A DNA stretch of 64,000 bases from Coriaria nepalensis (GCA_027186245.1 CP114482.1:31453209-31517208), one strand, 5' to 3'; shown: positions 50,401 through 62,828, counted from the stretch's first letter. Notes: generated by a model from the sequence alone, not told the origin. Translations and numbers: made by a program.

Positions 50401-53400
50401 CAACCATACAGTCATAGCTGTGTATCGCCACGAAGAGTTCAGATTATTGTACTAAACCAAGTTTTCACCCAGTGGCAGACCCCACTGTGTTCCCAACTGG
50501 TGTCTGCACACCCAGTAAATGACTTCAGTTTGTGTTTCCCAATTCCCTTAACACTCTTGTAATAGAAACTGAGACTAATCAGTATTTCTTTTATAAAAGC
50601 TTCCCCAAACCCTTTCTCAAACATATTGAGATGCATTTGTATACCATTTATAGGCACACCCAAACAAGATCAAGTCTTACCTTCAAATTCTATGGCTCTT
50701 GGGATACCATTATTATTCCTCTCAACATGCAGGCATGTATGACACAGTCAATGACTGTTGTTTATATCAATCAAAATTAGATCTGCTAACAGTCATAGCC
50801 GTAATTCAAAGGTATATAAACAACTTTCAACATTTGAGCTAGAGGGGAAAACCGAGTAACTTCTTAAGGTTGAGAATTCCAAAGTACCTGTAATGAGAGG
50901 ATAACATTTACAGCATCATATAACCGCTGCTCATCTAGTGGTTCACCAACAATTTTCGAAGGAATCTTTGATAACAAGAGAACAGCCTGGGCAGAGGAGA
51001 AGCTGTCAGCAGAAGGATAAAGCAACTAGAGAACTCTGTATACTATTACCTTGAATCCTTCGGCTGTGCAATCTGAAATTGGCCATCCATGATCACTAGT
51101 TGAGAAAGGCCAGGCACCTTTAGAAATGTGGCGATACCAAAAATTAAGATCTCCCTCACAGTCGTTTAAAACCTTCAAAGCAAGACAGTCCATTATTATT
51201 ATTATAATTCTTCTTTATCTTTTATTTTATTACGGGGTAGAAAGGAATTGGGATTTAATATCACCAACTGATAATAACTGTCCAAGAGATCCTGTACAAT
51301 TAAATTATAAAACCAACCTGTGAGTTCTTAATGTACATATGTGCTTTTCTTAAAGTTGAACTACATTCTTCAACAAGGTTGGTTGAAATAATTGCTTGAA
51401 CAGCAAAGGACGTGTCCCAAAGTTGACTTCCATTGTAACCCTGCAACACATTTATAACGTACACCACAGTCTGAGTACACAGATTAAGATATATCTTGCA
51501 TATATGACCATGTTTGCTAAATATGAAACTTCCAATAGTTTTAACCCAATTATTTAGCTTTCAGAGAAACACTAGAAAGAGTTTGACATCATGATTTGAA
51601 AAAGATGTAGTTGTAAAAATTATGAAAGGCTATCACATAAACTCTTTATGCTTGCACGAGCAGATACTAGGATAAGGTTTCCATATTTGTTGATGCATCA
51701 ATGTCATTGCGAACCTGCATTTTCATTCCATCCTCAGCAACCCACAAATAATCGTAGATTCTTGGAAGGTGCAGCTTGAAGGCCTCTGAATTTGGATCTT
51801 CAACCCAACAGCAAAGCATATTTAACACCTGAAAATAAAGTCAGTGAGAAGCCCAATGATTGCTATTAGATTGGAATAAGCAAGAGGTTTGAGTCTCTGA
51901 GATTTTTCATTGAAAAAGTCATTGACTACATATATAATGTAATGAAACTTGGAAAGAAAGAGAATAAATAATGGACATGTAAATATCATAAGATGAGCAC
52001 TAAAGAATGAGGGTTGTGAAGGCACAAGGGAATCCAAAAGAGTCAATCCGAGATAAATCACGAAAGTGGATTATCATCATAAAGCTTAATGACAAATTTT
52101 CATTCAAATTTTTGGTAAAATGTCAGCATATCCCCTACTGCCCTCCTTTACCAAAAAAAGTCAAAATAAAATAAATGTACTTTTACAACCCCATAATTAG
52201 TACCTTATTTACAGGCCCTATGCAAATGTAACGAGTATTCTCGTCTTCATAGTGTATGTGCTTAATTGCAGTCTGAATAGCCCTTTCTCTTAATTTTTTT
52301 CCAGGCCAATGCATTAAAATTGGTTCAACTGCCTTATGAAGAGATGTCCAAAGTATATCCTGTACAAACGGGTGTGGGTAGTACAAGTCTTCCTGCAAAA
52401 GTAAGCAATGAGTCTTCTTCTGAGCATAGGCTGAGACGGAGAAAACATCCACATTAACTTCCATATTATGCTCATTCCTTAAATATGTGTTGTAAAGTAA
52501 AAACATGTATTCACCCCATTGTTATTTTTAGAACTTCATACAAGTTCAAAATTAATTGCAACTTAATTTTTTAAGGTACCTGAGATTCATATTCATAAAA
52601 CATAGGAAAGAGAACTACTATCAATTTTCAAAATAACACAATTTTATCAAATGTTGTATGGAAAGCATTATCAAAAAGGCTTTTTCGAATTTATAAAACA
52701 AGAGAGACAACACCCAATCATTCTTTAGAGTAAAGTGCCCTAGTTTCAAAACTGTTGTCCAGATTCACCACCACTCAATGCCATAAAGACATTATGTGGC
52801 TGCCTGATGCAGCTTGAATCACAGTTAAGTGAAGGGACATCATTCAGCCTTGGGATGGGCAAAATTTATATCGGGACTAGGATAGGGTGGTACCGGTCCC
52901 GCTCCCGACTTTCCTGGTACCAGTACGGGACTGCAATGGCTAGTCCCAGCTTGGTCGGTACCAGGACGGGACAGTACTAAGAATCCCGGTCATAGGCAAA
53001 AAAAACTGGTCTTTTATTTATTTGTATTTTTTAAATGTTAAGTCCACTGCCCCACTACCAAATAGAAGAGAAAGAAAAGAAAAGAAGAAGAAGAAGAAGA
53101 TTAATAAAAATAAAAATAAAAAAGAGAAGAAAAAGAGGAAAAGTTCATATATATATTAAATATTAATTGGGACCGATAATGGTAACGATACCTTATCGGA
53201 ATTGGAGCAGTTTTGATACCCCATATCCTTAAAGATGATCCTAAATTTCTATAGAGGACATGAAAAAGTAATATTCAAATGACATTCCAACTGTCATGGG
53301 ATAAACAGCCACTTTAACCTACCTTTGCACAGATGTTGCGAGCCTCATTCCAATCTATTTCATGATATGGTTTTGTATAAAGCTCTTTCCTCAATGACAA

Positions 53401-56400
53401 CACAGTTGGTGTGATTGGACCAACAAACCTCCTCCCATATAAGTAAGACATTGGCAAATAGACCATCCTACAGTGGCACCACATCCTCCCTGAAAAAGAA
53501 TCCCTTATTTTCTGCATGTTTGTTGAGAAGTATAACATGTGTCATGTGATTCTTACGGGAAATCATCACATTTGACCTACCCATCAATCACCTAACCTTT
53601 TGAGGACTTTATTGATGACTGGCATATAAAACCCATCATATTATCGGTTTTACTTAATAGACTATGTTTCAAAATTCCACAGATAACTTTAAAGAATATG
53701 TAAACGAATGCTCCTAATTTATCATAATAATACCCCACCTTTTGTTCTGGTAGAGTAGAGTAGAATCAGAATTTCACTGCAGGAGGAGGACTCTGATATA
53801 TTTTAGGGGAAATATTAAGGGTTAAACCAATTAACAGAATTTTTTAACTTCAATGCATCCCACTAAAACAAGCTCAATGATTTCATAAAAGCCTCAAGGT
53901 TTATCAGTTTGAAAAGTTGTTGGACAGATAACTTCCCTGCTTAGCCACTAAAATATTAAATCTTTGCGAAACTTTCTACTTGAACATGCAGACTATTTAA
54001 ATTTAAGAATTCAACATATGTGTGCATGGATGCCTCAGGAAAATATTTATTTGTCAATTCTGAATATTGATTCAAAAAAACAAAAAACAAAAAACAAAAG
54101 ACAAAAAAGAAATTGAACCTGGATGAAAAGGAAGTATGTATGGAAGTAGCCATATCTCAGGCGGCAGGGGATTATTGCCGGACCATTCATATGCTCCGAG
54201 TACCTTTTAAAAATTATTGACAAAAACTACTCAAAAGTTATGATCCAAACGAGATGCAAACATAAATTTTAAAATACCCTAAGGTACATTGGACTCCAGC
54301 GCATACAAAAGGTGCTTCATAATGTGAAAAGTTAAGATAATGGATAAATTCTTAACTGAAAGCCACATTTTTCCCCATGAAGATATTGCTGTAGCACCGC
54401 CATGGTCCAGAATCCAATGACGCCCTTTCTCCATTGCACCTTCTCCATCATCAGCACCTTCGCCAAGCAACCTCAGAGTAACATAGTTCAAAACTGAACC
54501 AAACATCGTGCTTTTCCCCTCAATATGTAAGCCCCAACCACCATCGTTGTTCTGCAATGACATAACCAGACAATGAAAAAATAGCACAAGTGAATGAACT
54601 CCATAATAGGAAGTAGCCTTACAAGAACCAAATTTTCCAACATATCGATAAGATTAGAAACCATATCATAAATTTAATTCTTAATTTTTTAAAAATGATT
54701 CTTGCCTGATGATTATAGAGGTAACGACAAATCTCTTTCTTATGTTCTCCGGATAAGACTGCATTTAGTGCCCCCGTAATAGAGAGAGTAAATACCTGAT
54801 CATTTATATGGGAAAAGGATAAGACTCGAACTATTGGTACAGAGAGTTTAGATTTAATAAATAAATTTTTTTTTAAAAAAGGATGTTATTAGCTTCTACA
54901 ATAACATCAGCAACTCTATCCAATGCAAACAGATGAGTTGATAGTTGATATGCACAAAAGACCTTCACAATGAAGATTACTTGTAGAAAGATCAAAACAC
55001 TTACCAGTCCAGGCATGAGAAACATAGGACCTCCATAGTCCCCTGGCCAATGTCCATCATGGGCTTGGAGAGTTGAGTAAAAGTTTAAAGCCCGCTTTAA
55101 TGTATTTGTCACCATCTCTTCTGTAACAGTTTCTGCTTCTTTTACTTTCACTAGCGGTATGATTATCCCACTTGAATTCTCCTTTGAAAACTACATTCAT
55201 GAGGACGGACAAAAAGTTAAAACAAAATGATAAAACTGAGATACGTGAGAACACGGTATAAGAGAGTCCATTTGGGTGAACTGATAAAGAGAATATTTAG
55301 GTAAGATTCATAGAAGAGTCCCTTTGGGTGACCCTACTGGTACACCCAAAATACTGTTTGGGCTGCATAGTAAGCACCCAAATGCAGCCTCAATAATACA
55401 ATTGAAGCCATTAGGATCTCCAATTTCTGATAATATTAAGTGATGAACAAACAAGCCAGGCTTGGTTAAAATGTATTAATCAAGTTCAAAAACTATTCAT
55501 TAGTCAAGGTCAACAGCTACATTCATCACAAATTCGAACTTGGCTCAAAAGTATGCGTTCAGGTCAAGCTTTGAACTCCACAAACAGGTACAAAAGAAAG
55601 AAAGCTCAAGCTCCGTCAAAAATTAATTTCCAGTCCAATCACACTGAAGTTAGGATCCTCTGAAGCCCAGTTGAAGTTTTACTTACTAAAGGGAAAAAGT
55701 CAAAACAAGGTTTCATCATGTTTTATAGTTAATTTCATCATTTCTATCCTTTTATATTAAGTTAGCTGGCGTTGATGAGATCATTTAATTAACCTTCTGA
55801 AACTCTCAAGCACAAGTCGCCAATTGAATAAGGGCATTGGAAAAAAGGAAGTGGAGGAGGAAAAAAGTTACTGTGGATGGAAGGAAAAGGCTACATAGAG
55901 CATTGCACTCATGCAATCAAAAGATGACTCACCTTGCCACACACACACACACACACACAAAGAGAGTAAAAGGGAGAAACCCATATCCATTTTTACACTA
56001 AAATCGATACACACAAGCATGTTTATCATCACTAAAAGACATCAACTTCCAAATTTCACTCGATGTCAGTAACAATTATCAAAGAGCGTCAATAATCGGC
56101 CTTGAATCGCAGGAAATTTCTAATGCTTTTCTCACACACAAACCACTTATCCAAAAATGCCTTAGTCAAAAGTAGAAAAATCACTGCTCCAACCAAGTAT
56201 ACATGCGGATAGGACATTTAGCATACCTGAAAGCGCATGAGTAGATCTGAACTGTGCTTCTGATCAAATCGATTCTTCCAGAAGTTTTCTCTAGCCTTTT
56301 CGATCTCAGCATGCTCTTGGGGGGATCCGAGCTCGGGATCGAACTCCCAGACTTGCCGTCCAACGTGATTGTTCGAAGTCCGAAGCCATGGATTCCCTCC

Positions 56401-56424
56401 CTCAGCGATCTTCAGCTTCCACAT
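44499..56424 (-). CDS. CAS1: Cycloartenol synthase (oxidosqualene cyclase)
   Basis: Converts 2,3-oxidosqualene to cycloartenol, the first committed step of plant sterol synthesis, at the endoplasmic reticulum. Eighteen exons join in frame to 757 residues: 56424-56227, 55190-55005, 54795-54706, 54551-54357, 54203-54119, 53489-53323, 52392-52204, 51828-51715, 51440-51318, 51172-51050, 50986-50888, 50265-50209, 47626-47580, 47500-47357, 47170-46993, 45432-45352, 44964-44881, 44612-44499. The start [10 protein letters not shown] and the end RCRVLKAS are typical of the family. Diagnostic sites are Tyr118, MWCHCR with His257, Tyr410, His477, Ile481 and the DCTAE acid Asp483. QW-type repeats such as DGGWG and SGGWGES occur along the chain. 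Intron 3 uses a GC donor. Introns 6 and 12 hold repeat insertions. No disabling change was seen. Confidence 0.97.
48508..49520. mobile_element. Probable nonautonomous DNA element in cyclase intron 12
   Basis: Lies in the longest cyclase intron (47627-50208). TATTATATAAT occurs near both proposed edges (about 48520 and 49498), with an ACCCGTGCGATG motif just inside the left edge. It carries a ~140-bp imperfect direct duplication (from about 48994 and 49188). Class is uncertain: Helitron-like or MITE-like. Confidence 0.35.
52848..53240. mobile_element. Probable hAT-type MITE in cyclase intron 6
   Basis: The left edge GGGATGGGCAAAATTTATA resembles hAT family ends. It is followed by a GGTACC/GGGAC-rich patch (52885-53000), clearly less AT-rich than the intron. 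The right edge near TTTTGATACCCCATATCC is a poor inverted match, and no 8-bp duplication could be fixed. Lies between exons 6 and 7. Confidence 0.35.
55938..55959. repeat. (AC)n microsatellite in cyclase intron 1
   Basis: About 11 AC units without interruption, inside the first intron. Confidence 0.9.
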
Positions 56425-57171
56425 TCTCTGATTACACGTAGCTTACAGAAATTAGAAAGTGGTTGAAATGACGAAAAGAGCTCTCTAGACTGTATGCCTG
56501 TTTGGTTCCAAAGAACAGAGGAAGAACAGAGAAATGTGAAGGAATGCAGAATGTAGAATGCAGTCGCTGAGGAACATTTATTACTGCTTTGATCTCAACG
56601 AAAGAGAGGAAGAGAAAGTGATGATCAGTCGTAGGCAAAAATAGCCATAGTTTGGCAGCGAATTAATGTAAAGAGCGTAATCCGGTTGGGGAACCGTCAT
56701 AGCCTACTTATGGCAGGCAGGACAGGACATAACATAATCAATCAGAGGCCTTTATTTTTTTACATTTGGTTTAGATTATTCTTTTTTATTTACTAACTCT
56801 TTATTTTTTTCATCTTTTTTAAATCTTTTAATTATTATATTATTTAATTGAAATTTTTTAAATCCTTATAACTGGAATTCAGTAAAAATCGATCATTCTT
56901 TACTCCTCCGCCACACTTCGCAAACTGAAGCTGACGACTGATCGTTCTTTTCTCCTCCAAGACACTTCTCAATCTCAGGCTTAGGCTTCGCCTGTGAACC
57001 ACGCCACGCGGTGGCGATCTGTGACACACTCTGACGAGCTTAGACTCCGCGAAGGTTAGTTGCTCAAAAGTAATGGTTTAAATTGAATTGGGGAATTTGT
57101 GCTGTAGCAATCTTGATTGTTTTAATTTTCTGATAGCATACAAATGAATGGTTTAATTTTCTATTTTTATA
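56425..57171 (-). promoter_or_regulatory. Upstream region of cycloartenol synthase
   Basis: About 750 bp separate the cyclase start from a copia LTR. The proximal 200 bp is a likely transcribed leader; no clear TATA box could be chosen. At about 56905-57055 a GC-richer patch with CGCCACGCGGTGGCG-like sequence ends at a plus-strand splice-donor-like GCGAAG-GTTAGT, so it may be an untranslated exon of a divergent gene. Both readings are inferences. Confidence 0.4.
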
Positions 57172-57401
57172 TGTGAATTTTTAGAGGTAAAAAGAAATTT
57201 TATTTATAATTTAAATTTTATAGCTTAAGTTCTTTTATATAAAAGAGAAAATTTAGTTTAACTACGCAAAATATTCCTAAACAGGTTCTATTAGAATCTC
57301 TATAAAATAGCAACTATCTAACTATTAATCTGCATTTAATCAATAAACAAATCAGTTTGATTTGTTTGCTGAAACGTGAATCTATCTTACAATATTCTAT
57401 A
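57172..57401 (-). repeat. Copia 3' LTR (230 bp)
   Basis: Matches 61890-62118 over its whole length. On the minus strand it starts TATAGAATATTG (TGTAGAATATTG in the partner) and ends AAATTCACA. It directly follows the purine-rich CTTGAGGGAGAG tract (about 57402-57413). Confidence 0.9.
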
Positions 57402-57414
57402 CTCTCCCTCAAGC

Positions 57415-60400
57415 TTAGTTATAGAGGTTAATAATACCAAACTTGGACTTTAGATTTTCAAATTTGAATTTTGGTAAAGCCTTAGTTAGGACATCAGTTA
57501 TCTGCAGATTTGTAAGCATATGCAATAGCTTAACTATCTCATCATCTACCTTCTCTTTGATGAAGTACCGGTCGATCTCTACATGCTTCGTTCGACCGTG
57601 ATGAAATGGATTCTTTGCAATACTAATAGCAGATTGATTATCACACAACATTTTCATTGGTTCATCCACTAAAAATTTTAATTCCTGTAAAAATTCTTCT
57701 TAACCACATTCCCTCACATATCCCATGAGCCATAACTCGAAATTCAGCCTCTGCACTAATTCGTGACACTACCGATTGCTTTTTGCTTCTCTATGTGACT
57801 AAGTTCCCCCAAACATAAGTGCAATAACCTAAAGTACATCTTCGGTCTTTGATTGATCTGCCCAATCTACATCACTGTAGACTTCAATATATCTAACTGC
57901 TATTTTTTGAAAGAACAAACCATCTCCAGGTGTCATCTTTAGGTACCTCAATATTCGGTAAACAACCTTCATATGTTCTTCATTTGGACAATTCACAAAT
58001 TGACTTATTTTTCTCACAACAAAGCTAATATCAGGTCTAATGTGGGATAAGTAGATTAGCTTCCCAACCAATCGTTGGTATCTGCCCTTATCAATGGGTA
58101 CGTTGTCCTCTTTGAGTCCCAATTTTAAGTTGAGTCTATTGGAGTATCGACTAGTTTGCATCCCAACATTACTGTCTCTTTCAGTAGGTCTAACACATAT
58201 TTTCTTTGAGATACTGAAATTCCTTTTTTTGACCGAGCGACTTCCATTTCTAAGAAATATTTGAGATTTCCCAAGTCTTTGATCTCAAATTCTTTTGCTA
58301 GGAATTATTTGACATTGATTAGCTCCTCCTCATATTCCCCGGTTAAAATAATGTCATCAACATACACAATAAGACTGGCAACTTTTCCTATAGCAGAAAA
58401 TTTTACAAATAAAGTGTGATTCGATTGACATTGTGTGTATCCATATCTCTTGACCACCTTTGTAAATCTGTCAAACCAAGCCCTTCGCGATTACTTGAGT
58501 CCATAAAGTGACCTTTTTAGCTTGCACACTTTGTTGATTGTATCTGAATTCTTAAATTCGGGAGGAATATCCATATACACTTCCTCTATTAGATATCTAT
58601 TCAAAAAGATATTTTTGACATCTAGTTGGTATAGCGACCAATCTAGATTTGTAGCTAGTGAGAGGAGGACTCGGATAGTATTTAGTTTTGCTACTAGAGC
58701 AAATATTTCTTCATAGTCAATTCCATAGGATTGAGTAAATTCTTTCGCAACCAATCGAGCTTTGAATTTGTCCACACTTCCATTATCTCTGTATTTTACT
58801 ATGAATATCCATTTACACCCCACTAGATGCTTTCCCGATGGTAATGTTATAACTTCCCACGTTTCATTCTTCTCTAGTGCCTGAATTTCATCACAAACAG
58901 TTGCTTTCCATTTAGGAGTTTTTAGAGCTAAATTATGTTGTTTGGAATCTAAATTATGTCGATGTTGGCCACCAATGCCCTGAAATTGGGTGATAGCCCT
59001 TGATAAGACACAAAGTTGCATATAGAATGTTTTGTACATGATCTAACACCTTTCCTCAATGTAATAGGCAATTAATATCATCGTTTTTCAACTCACTAGA
59101 AGGAGATTCAGAATTAGGATTACCTTGAAGGTTTTCATTCAGCCTTGGATCAGAATCTGATTCATGGATTAGCTCATGATGTACTAGGGGTTATGTTTTC
59201 ATTTGACTTCTTTTTCTTCTAGAGTACGTGATGAGGTCAGTGTTCTATTGACTAGTGTCTAGAGATGGAAGAGGGTTATGTAGGTCAGTGTTCTATTAAC
59301 TAGTGGTGTTTAGAGCTGGTAGGGAATTATGGTCAGTAAGATGGGTATTTTGAGGATGGAGATTGGGAATAGGATCTTGTAGGAAACTGTCACTATTCGG
59401 TGGAATAGGAAAAGAGGTTTGCTCTATGGTTGTGATATCCCAAAGTTATATTCATGTATAACTGAATTCTCCCCCTGAATGTCAAGTTTGGGATAGAAAG
59501 GTTGTTGTTCAAAAAATGCGACATCCATGGAGTTGCAGTATTTTTTTGTGTTGGGGGAGTAGCACTTGTACCCTTTCTGATTTGATGAATATCCTAAGAA
59601 ATGCATTTGATTACCCTAGGATCGAGTTTGCTTCTAGTGAGATTGTGGTCATAGACAAAAACAGAGCAGCCAAATACCTTCAAAGGAATAGAGGTTATGA
59701 GGTGTGAGGATGGCATCACCCTAATGATCCTTTGGGACGTGGGATGCGAACATGAGTGATCTTGCAACATCTAATAGATGGCTATTTTTCATTTCCATAA
59801 TTCCATTTTCTTGAGGTGTATCCACACACAAGCTTTGATGGATAATCCCTTGTTCTAGTAGATATGTGCTAAGAGAGGATGTGAAATACTCTTTAGTATT
59901 ATTTGTCCTGAACACTTGTATCTTAGCTTGAAATTGAGTTTTAACCATCAAATTGAAATTGTTGAAGATTTGGCCCACATCAGATTTTTCTTTCATGAGA
60001 AACACCCATGTTAGTCTAGTGTGATCATCTATTAGGGTGATGAACTAGCGGGCACCTGTGTTGGATTTTACTCTTGATGGTCCCCATACATCTCTATGAA
60101 TCATAGAGAAAGGTTGGGATTTTTTGTAGGGTTGATTAGGAAAGGAGTTTCGGGTGTATTTTGAGAGTCCACAGATTTCACACTGAAAATTAGAGGGTCT
60201 TTTATTATAGAATAAAGATGGAAATAATTTCTGAAGATACACAAAGTTTGGATAGCCTAACCAGTAGTGCCATAACATCACTAGACTATCTTTAGGGTGT
60301 TGACTAATTGAACTATTTTGACTTCTAGACACTAGACATTCTGACTTGTAGCTATCCACTTAAGGATCACAAACCTTAAGGAGATAGAGTCCCGAGTCCA

Positions 60401-61842
60401 TCTTAGCATTGCCAATCGTCTTCCCCGAATCCAAATTCTGAAATTCACACAAGTATGGAAAGAATTTAGTAACACAATTAATATCTCGGGTGAGTTTACT
60501 GATGGATAATAAGTTGCAGTCTAGATTTGAAATTAATAAGACCGAGTGTAGGGTAAGGTGTTTTGATATTGTGATGGACCCTAAACCGGCCACCTTTGAG
60601 AGTGAGCCATTTGCAATTCTAACAGTCAGATTTTCATAGGAAGGGATAAAAGTACTAAAGAGAACTTTGTCACCAGTCATGTGGTCTGGTGCTCCAGAGT
60701 CCACAATCCATGAATTGTCCTTCTTTTTCATAGTATTTAGGGCATTAGCGAAGTTATATTTTTGAGCTATGGATTTGGTTCCAATAGTTAAGGAGGGTTG
60801 TGAGGATGATGGTGACTGATTGAGCAGTTTTTTAAGTAGATCAAGTTGTTCTCTGCTAAACACATTAGATTCACCGATTGTAGGTAGGTTCCTCCAAGAG
60901 ACTATGGTTTCAATGACCTTCTTTGTAAGGCTGTTGTGATGGTTTCCAATATGTTGATTTTCCATAGATTTTCCAGCATGTGCCTTTAACGTGTCCAGGT
61001 TTCCTGCAGTGCTCACACCATGTACGTTCTCTCCTTTGCCTATTCTCACTTGATCGATACTAAGGGTCTCTAACTACTAAGGCTGAGACTTCCATATTTT
61101 GAGTTGCTATGTGAGATTTCAGCATTACCCTTTTTTTGCTTTCCTCTTTCTGTACTTCAGAAAAAGCGTCTTTTACACTCGGTGGAGGTTTATAATCTTG
61201 AATTCTTCCTCTTACTTCATCTAGATTCTGATTTAGTCTACTTAGGAATTTGTACAATCTTTTCCTTTGGACAATTTGCTTGTATAGTTAGATGTCTTCA
61301 GTGCACTTACATTGATGAATTTCACACAAATCTAGTTGTTGCCAGTAGCGGGTAAGGGCATTGTAGTATTGAGTTACAACCAATTCTGCTTACCATAAAT
61401 CATGTAGGTTACTCTCTATCTCGAATAGTTTCGAGGTGTTCTCATTGTTTGAGTAGATCTCTTTAACTGCCTCCCATATCTCTGTAGCTATTTCATATAG
61501 CAGAAAGTTTTCTCCAACATCAATCGTAATGAAATTTATGAGCCATGACATGACTATACTGTTTTCAGCCTTCCATACCCTAAATTTTGGATCATCTTTT
61601 TCTGGTTTGGTTACTTCACCAGATAAATATTCGTCCTTTCCTTTTTAGCAGATATACATCATTACTGAATGAGACCATTGAACATAGTTGTTCTCATTCA
61701 TTTTGTACCCGGTGATTATGACTTGATTGTTTTCTGAGTTTCCATGGTTGCCACCGACCACGATTTTGTGATTGGAGGTATTTTTTACGTTTGAAACCGA
61801 AGGAGAACCTAGTTTTTCTGTAGCCATCCCATACTTTGTCAT
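57415..61842 (-). pseudogene. Copia gag-pol, frameshifted
   Basis: Gag starts near 61842 (MTKYGMATEKLGSPSVSN) with NNYVQWSHSVMMYI. A CCHC zinc knuckle (CEHCRKPGHVKGTC, about 61017-60970) is now out of frame. The protease has IVDSGAPDHMTG near 60720-60685. The GAG-pre-integrase zinc site CEICGL is near 60180, and integrase follows to about 59710. RT carries GCKWIFIVKYRDNGSVDKFK near 58800, LYQLDVKNIFLN near 58620 and VYVDDIILTGEY near 58375-58340. RNase H ends the frame with CDNQSAISIAKNP and KHVEIDRYFIKEK near 57640-57550. At least four breaks separate these parts. Confidence 0.9.
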
Positions 61843-61877
61843 GAGGGATTGATTTGCTAAGGTTTAGTAGATATGTG

Positions 61878-61889
61878 GCTCTGATACCA
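61878..61889 (-). other. Copia primer-binding site
   Basis: On the minus strand it reads TGGTATCAGAGC, the exact initiator-Met tRNA complement, abutting the LTR end. Confidence 0.92.
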
Positions 61890-62118
61890 TGTGAATTCTT
61901 AGAGGTAAAAGAAATTTTATTCATAATCTAAATTTCACATCTTAAGTTCATTTATATAAGAGAGAAAACCTAGTTTAACTACACAAAATATACCTAAACA
62001 TATTTTAGTAGAATCCCTAGAAAATAGCAACTACCTAACTACTAATCTGCACTTAATCAGTAAACAAATCAAACTAATTTATTTGCTGAAGCGTGAATCT
62101 ATCTTACAATATTCTACA
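61890..62118 (-). repeat. Copia 5' LTR (229 bp)
   Basis: Minus-strand TGTAGAATATTG to AGAATTCACA with TG...CA ends. Contains CTTATATAAATG as a possible TATA region. Confidence 0.9.
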
Positions 62119-62481
62119 GTATATAATTTGTTCTCCCTCTCATACACTGTGTCGAGCTCAACTAGGTCCGGCTAAAACCCTATTCTATAATTCAATAGTT
62201 TTTTTTTTTAATTTCCTTCAAATTAAAGTTTTATCATTTTCAGACTCTCCCTATTATATGTATATAAAGTCATAGTGTTAATGAAATTTTTTTTTATAGT
62301 AAATCCTATGAATCATATGAAATGTGATTTGCTCAAAGTCATCTAAAAAAATGTCATGTTGACGACACTGTATTCAACCATCAATGGCATATGTATTGAT
62401 ACCTAGTCATTTGTTGGGCTTTTCTCTGTTTTGGCACATGATTTTATAAACGCAAAAAAAATCAGTCTTTTTTTCCTGTAG

Positions 62482-62828
62482 AGGCATCAAGAACTTCAAA
62501 GAGAATCCTTATTTTGAAGATGCAAAGCTGACAAAATCCTTCATATTCTTAGATGAGGGAACAACCAAGATAAATAGTACAACAATCAAGTGGAAAGACG
62601 GCATGGTAAGTTGCTAACAGATTAGGCCTTAAAATAATACCATGTTCTCCATCATGTTTTATGCTATTTCTCACCTCTTAATCACTTATGGTGTGCAACT
62701 TTTAAAAGGTGCTTCTAATGGTGTTAATCATGTGCAACTTTCAAAAGGTGCTTCTAATGGTGTTAATCATGAGAAAAAGGAAACAAACATCCACTGGCTG
62801 AGGAGAGGTACATTTAGTACATTCGTAT
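62482..62828 (+). pseudogene. NAP1-related (SET-type) histone chaperone fragment
   Basis: An exon-like block at 62482-62605 follows a TTTCCTGTAG acceptor and ends before GTAAGT. It encodes [19 protein letters not shown], then [19 protein letters not shown], matching the core of plant NAP1-related proteins (nucleosome-assembly chaperones). A second block from 62709 reads GASNGVNHEKKE but then diverges, with an internal 39-bp duplication. Exons for the N-terminal dimerisation helix and acidic tail are absent, and the copia element lies directly upstream. I read it as a truncated pseudogene; a much rearranged live gene is less likely. Confidence 0.7.
62693..62770 (+). repeat. 39-bp tandem duplication
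   Basis: Two adjacent copies (62693-62731, 62732-62770) differ at a single base. Each contains a pyrimidine-poor AAAAGGTGCTTC junction and GGTGTTAATCAT, duplicating a probable intron-exon boundary of the chaperone fragment. Confidence 0.9.

Larger units (their letters stand above)
57172..62118 (-). mobile_element. Near full-length copia retrotransposon
   Basis: 4.95 kb with two LTRs of about 230 bp, a primer-binding site and polypurine tract in the right places, and gag-protease-integrase-RT-RNase H in copia order. The flanks TTATA (57167-57171) and GTATA (62119-62123) agree at four of five bases, consistent with a target duplication. LTRs differ at scattered positions and pol has frameshifts and stops, so it is inactive. 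It lies upstream of and parallel to the cyclase. Confidence 0.92.

Noticed and set aside
44499..56424. Cucurbitadienol or beta-amyrin synthase
   Set aside because: The Leu found at the position equivalent to Tyr118 in cucurbitadienol synthase is absent, and the MWCHCR motif differs from the MWCYCR of amyrin synthases. All diagnostic residues match cycloartenol synthase.
62482..62828. Intact NAP1-related gene
   Set aside because: N-terminal and C-terminal exons are missing from the surrounding sequence, and the second block loses similarity after a few codons.
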